NCBI GenBank assembly: GCA_026874595.1
Contig: CM049310.1
Span: 51,337,058-51,401,057, forward strand
Reading direction: 5' to 3'
Source of the DNA: Sipunculus nudus
Taxonomy: Eukaryota > Annelida > Sipuncula > Golfingiida > Sipunculidae
DNA: 64,000 bases
The translations under genes and the position numbers were made by a program. The stretch's first letter is position 1. The number at the start of each line of letters is the position of its first letter. Of the stretch, positions 61,425-64,000 are shown one piece after another. The notes beneath the pieces were generated by a model that searched no databases, was not told the origin of the DNA, and worked only from the letters and a program-made list of their open reading frames with translations.

Positions 61425-63071
61425 TCTGTCAACAGGGTACAAATCGTAACGACTGGACCTAGAATCTTCATTCTTGACACACAGGGAGACCCATGAAAAG
61501 TCCCCATGGAAACCTGAAATTAGGTCTCTGTTACCCATATCCTTTGAGCACTCCAAAGTACAGCTCTGAATAATGGAAAATTTGATACAAAAGCTGAAGT
61601 ATCTGAACAACTAATGCAGAGATCACCATAATTGTTCGCATGGATATTGATCATTGAGTGTTTCATCAGTTTCTGCAGACTGGTGGCACCATCTGTATTT
61701 GTTCGGGTGTTTTTATGAATTTTTTCTCAATTTTTGTGACCTTTAAAGATATGAACATCTGTTAACAGGGCACAAATCATAACAACTGAACCAAGAATCT
61801 TCATTCTTGACACACAAGGAGACCCATTAAAAGTCTCTATGGAAACCTGAAATTAGGTCTCTGTTACCCATATCCTTCAAGCTATAGGACTCTGAAGTAT
61901 CCCTCAGAAAAATGGAAAGATTGATACAAAAGCTGACGTATCTGAACAACAAATGCAGAGATCACCATGATTCTTTGCATGGATATTGACCATTAAGTGT
62001 TTTATTAGTTTCTGAAGACTGGTGGAGCCACCTATATTTTTTTTTAAAGTTTACGCAATCTTGGCCTGTTGGTTAATCTGTTTGATGCTTCAGTTGAAAG
62101 GGTATATACTACCATTCAAATGATAAAATTTCCTTTTGTGTCTCTTCCCTGTCAGCTGAGCGTCATGACCCATGGGTCACTTGTTCTTCTTTATTTTTGA
62201 GAATTTTCAAAGAAGCTGTCATCGGTTAACAGGGCACAAATCGTAACCGCTGGACCTGGAATCTTCTAACTTGACATCAAGGGAAGTCCATGAAAAGTCT
62301 CTGTGGAAACCTGAAATTGGGTCTCTGTTACCAATATCCTCCAAGCTATGGGTCTCGTTAGTACCCTTTAGATAAATTAAACTGAAATCCATTTCTTAGG
62401 ATTCCTCACAAAATTCATGATTGTTTTGCCTTGTCGCTGACATTTTTACTCATTGTTAAACATTTCTTGAATTCAGCTGAGCGTCATGGACCATGAGCCT
62501 CTAGTTTCTAGACCACGATTTACCCGCTTCCGTTCTGATTTGACTCACCAAATTCGGCAGACGTATCGGTGGCGTGCTCTTCTAGGACAAGTTTATTTTA
62601 TTTTGCGGGATTATGCCCCGTTAAACTGAATAATTAATAATTTTATTAGAGACTAGGTCCTCTACGCCTGTAACGCTTTTTCAGGAGGCGCCTCGAGGAT
62701 TTTCATTCGCCTGTTAAAACCGTGGCCAGCGCGCATGTCCTGCCCAAAAAGCATTTCCGTGGAATACGCGGTCACTATAATTCCTATTGACCCCCCACAT
62801 CCATTATAACGCCTCTCAAGGTATTTTTCTCTCTCAAAGGAAGTAAAGACCACATGACTCCGCTTTCAATGCGAGGGCTTTTCAGTTTGGTTAACACTAG
62901 TCCAGTGATGTGACCACCTTTTAACAAATTGTTTATGGGTTACAGGTATGTTGATTTTGGTACATTAAAAAAAAATTTCCATGATAACCAAGGTTTCAAA
63001 AGTCCGGCCAAGTCATAAAGTTTATAAAGAAGCCCCGAAACTTAATTTCCCGGTCCCGTGTTTAGATAGAG

Positions 63072-63079
63072 TATATAAA
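63072..63079 (+). promoter_or_regulatory. TATA box, unit 5
   Basis: TATATAAA; hybrid upstream junction. Confidence 0.65.
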
Positions 63080-63130
63080 GCCACCGTAAAGCAGCTAACC
63101 AAAGCAGAGTCTGGTCCGGTATGCACCTGT

Positions 63131-63171
63131 ATGACTGATCTGCTAATGTTAAAGCCCACAGCAATGAACCG
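63131..63171 (+). CDS. First-exon copy, unit 5
   Basis: Identical to the unit 1 first exon, donor GTAAGT. Confidence 0.6.
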
Positions 63172-64000
63172 GTAAGTCATTTTTTAATGTAAGTTTATTT
63201 CTTTAATTAGTTAATTTATATATAATTTAGACATAATATTGATTTACCGCGATGCAGTTTCTCGAAGAATAACAGAAGAATAAAGTGAAAAATGTGAAAA
63301 CATACAGCATATTCACAGTATGTATATCTCCATATCGCTCTGGTTAAGAAAATTAGTTGTATTTTTTTGGTGTAAAAACTACTTTGGCAAGGCAGGAAAT
63401 GTTAGACGGAACATTGTTTATGAGAGATGAGCGTCTAACCAAAACAATCCGCTTTTACAGCAAACTTGATAGAATTAAAACCTGTTCCCCAGGTAGTTTA
63501 CGGATATGTATACGAATACTTATAGGCTTCAAAAAATGAACGTCTCCATGTAAGAGCATCTTAATTCTTGGAGGTAATGGAAAATTCAGTAAAAATAAAA
63601 AAACAGCATACATAGCAGTTGTATCCCAGTGAAAATGTGCATAGATTTTTAATGCTAATATCCTGGTTTTTTTTTATCCAAAATGCTTAGATCTTCACTA
63701 ATCGCATAATCATAAAAAAGCGCGTAACTAAACATTGCTTTTGTTAAGTGAAATGTATAGATCTTGAAATACAATTAGAAGAGGATAAAATGCGTGTCCA
63801 ACACGTCAACTTATTGTTAAATCAAATTACTTTGAAATATTAAAATAAATCCAAGTTCTTATTACCGTCTGAAACTTTTAAAATATTCATTTTTTATAAT
63901 ATTAATAGAACACACTGGTCGTTAAAAATCTATTTTGTCAAGAGACTTTTTCATGCGTTACATGTAACAACATTTTAGTAGATTTGTCAACAGCACGTGG

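Larger units (their letters stand above)
55921..63050 (+). repeat. Tandem unit 4 (7130 bp, type B)
   Basis: Carries the unit 2 state at all four A/B sites but keeps all three subrepeats (about 61421-62360), so the unit 2 deletion came later than the A/B split. Confidence 0.97.
63051..64000 (+). repeat. Tandem unit 5 (first 950 bp, cut by window edge)
   Basis: Same start as the other units. Private changes include ATAGGCTTC for ATGGGCTTC near 63524 and an interrupted A run near 63594. The array continues beyond the window. Confidence 0.95.

Noticed and set aside
34848-64000. CRISPR-like or satellite DNA interpretation of the array
   Set aside because: Units are over 7 kb with genic content and transposons. 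This is a segmental tandem duplication.

Overview
The window is AT-rich metazoan genomic DNA. It has GT-AG (and one GC-AG) introns, a TATA promoter, long (TA)n tracts, tRNA-derived SINEs, a decayed LINE, LTR-element remnants and several MITEs. The style and repeat content suggest a mollusc, most likely a bivalve. That is an inference; no marker gene proves it.

One intact multi-exon gene can be reconstructed on the minus strand, from about 28.6 kb down to 10.4 kb. I placed eight coding exons by hand. All seven splice junctions keep one reading frame, and the coding length is 4176 nt (1391 codons plus stop). The product looks like a secreted protein. It has a signal peptide, about 975 residues of beta-rich N-glycosylatable ectodomain in a single 3.3-kb exon, two sets of 21-residue heptad-type repeats separated by a short Cys/Arg patch, and an acidic C-terminal tail. 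I do not recognise a named family.

The gene belongs to a local family. A homologous TATA promoter and first exon, also on the minus strand, lies at 1.3-1.5 kb; it is the start of the next copy, which runs off the left edge. Shared upstream DNA at 2.3-4.5 kb and 29.3-31.1 kb supports a head-to-tail duplication with a period near 27 kb. A third homologous promoter and first exon lies on the plus strand at 34.5-34.97 kb, head-to-head with the main gene.

From 34,848 to the right edge the window is a tandem array of near-identical units of about 7.1 kb: four complete units and a fifth cut by the edge. Each complete unit carries a promoter with first exon and, about 4 kb downstream, a well-preserved copy of the family's last coding exon with acceptor, stop codon and polyadenylation signal. 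The roughly 1.3 kb of middle coding sequence is not recognisable. Each unit also holds an 807-bp pogo/Tigger-type MITE, a tRNA-derived SINE and a block of 333-bp subrepeats. Single-base differences alternate A-B-A-B along the array, suggesting duplication of a dimer. Unit 2 has a private 333-bp deletion between two subrepeats. Only unit 1 keeps the ancestral upstream promoter sequence.

The rest is intron or intergenic DNA with microsatellites, minisatellites and transposon remnants, described entry by entry.
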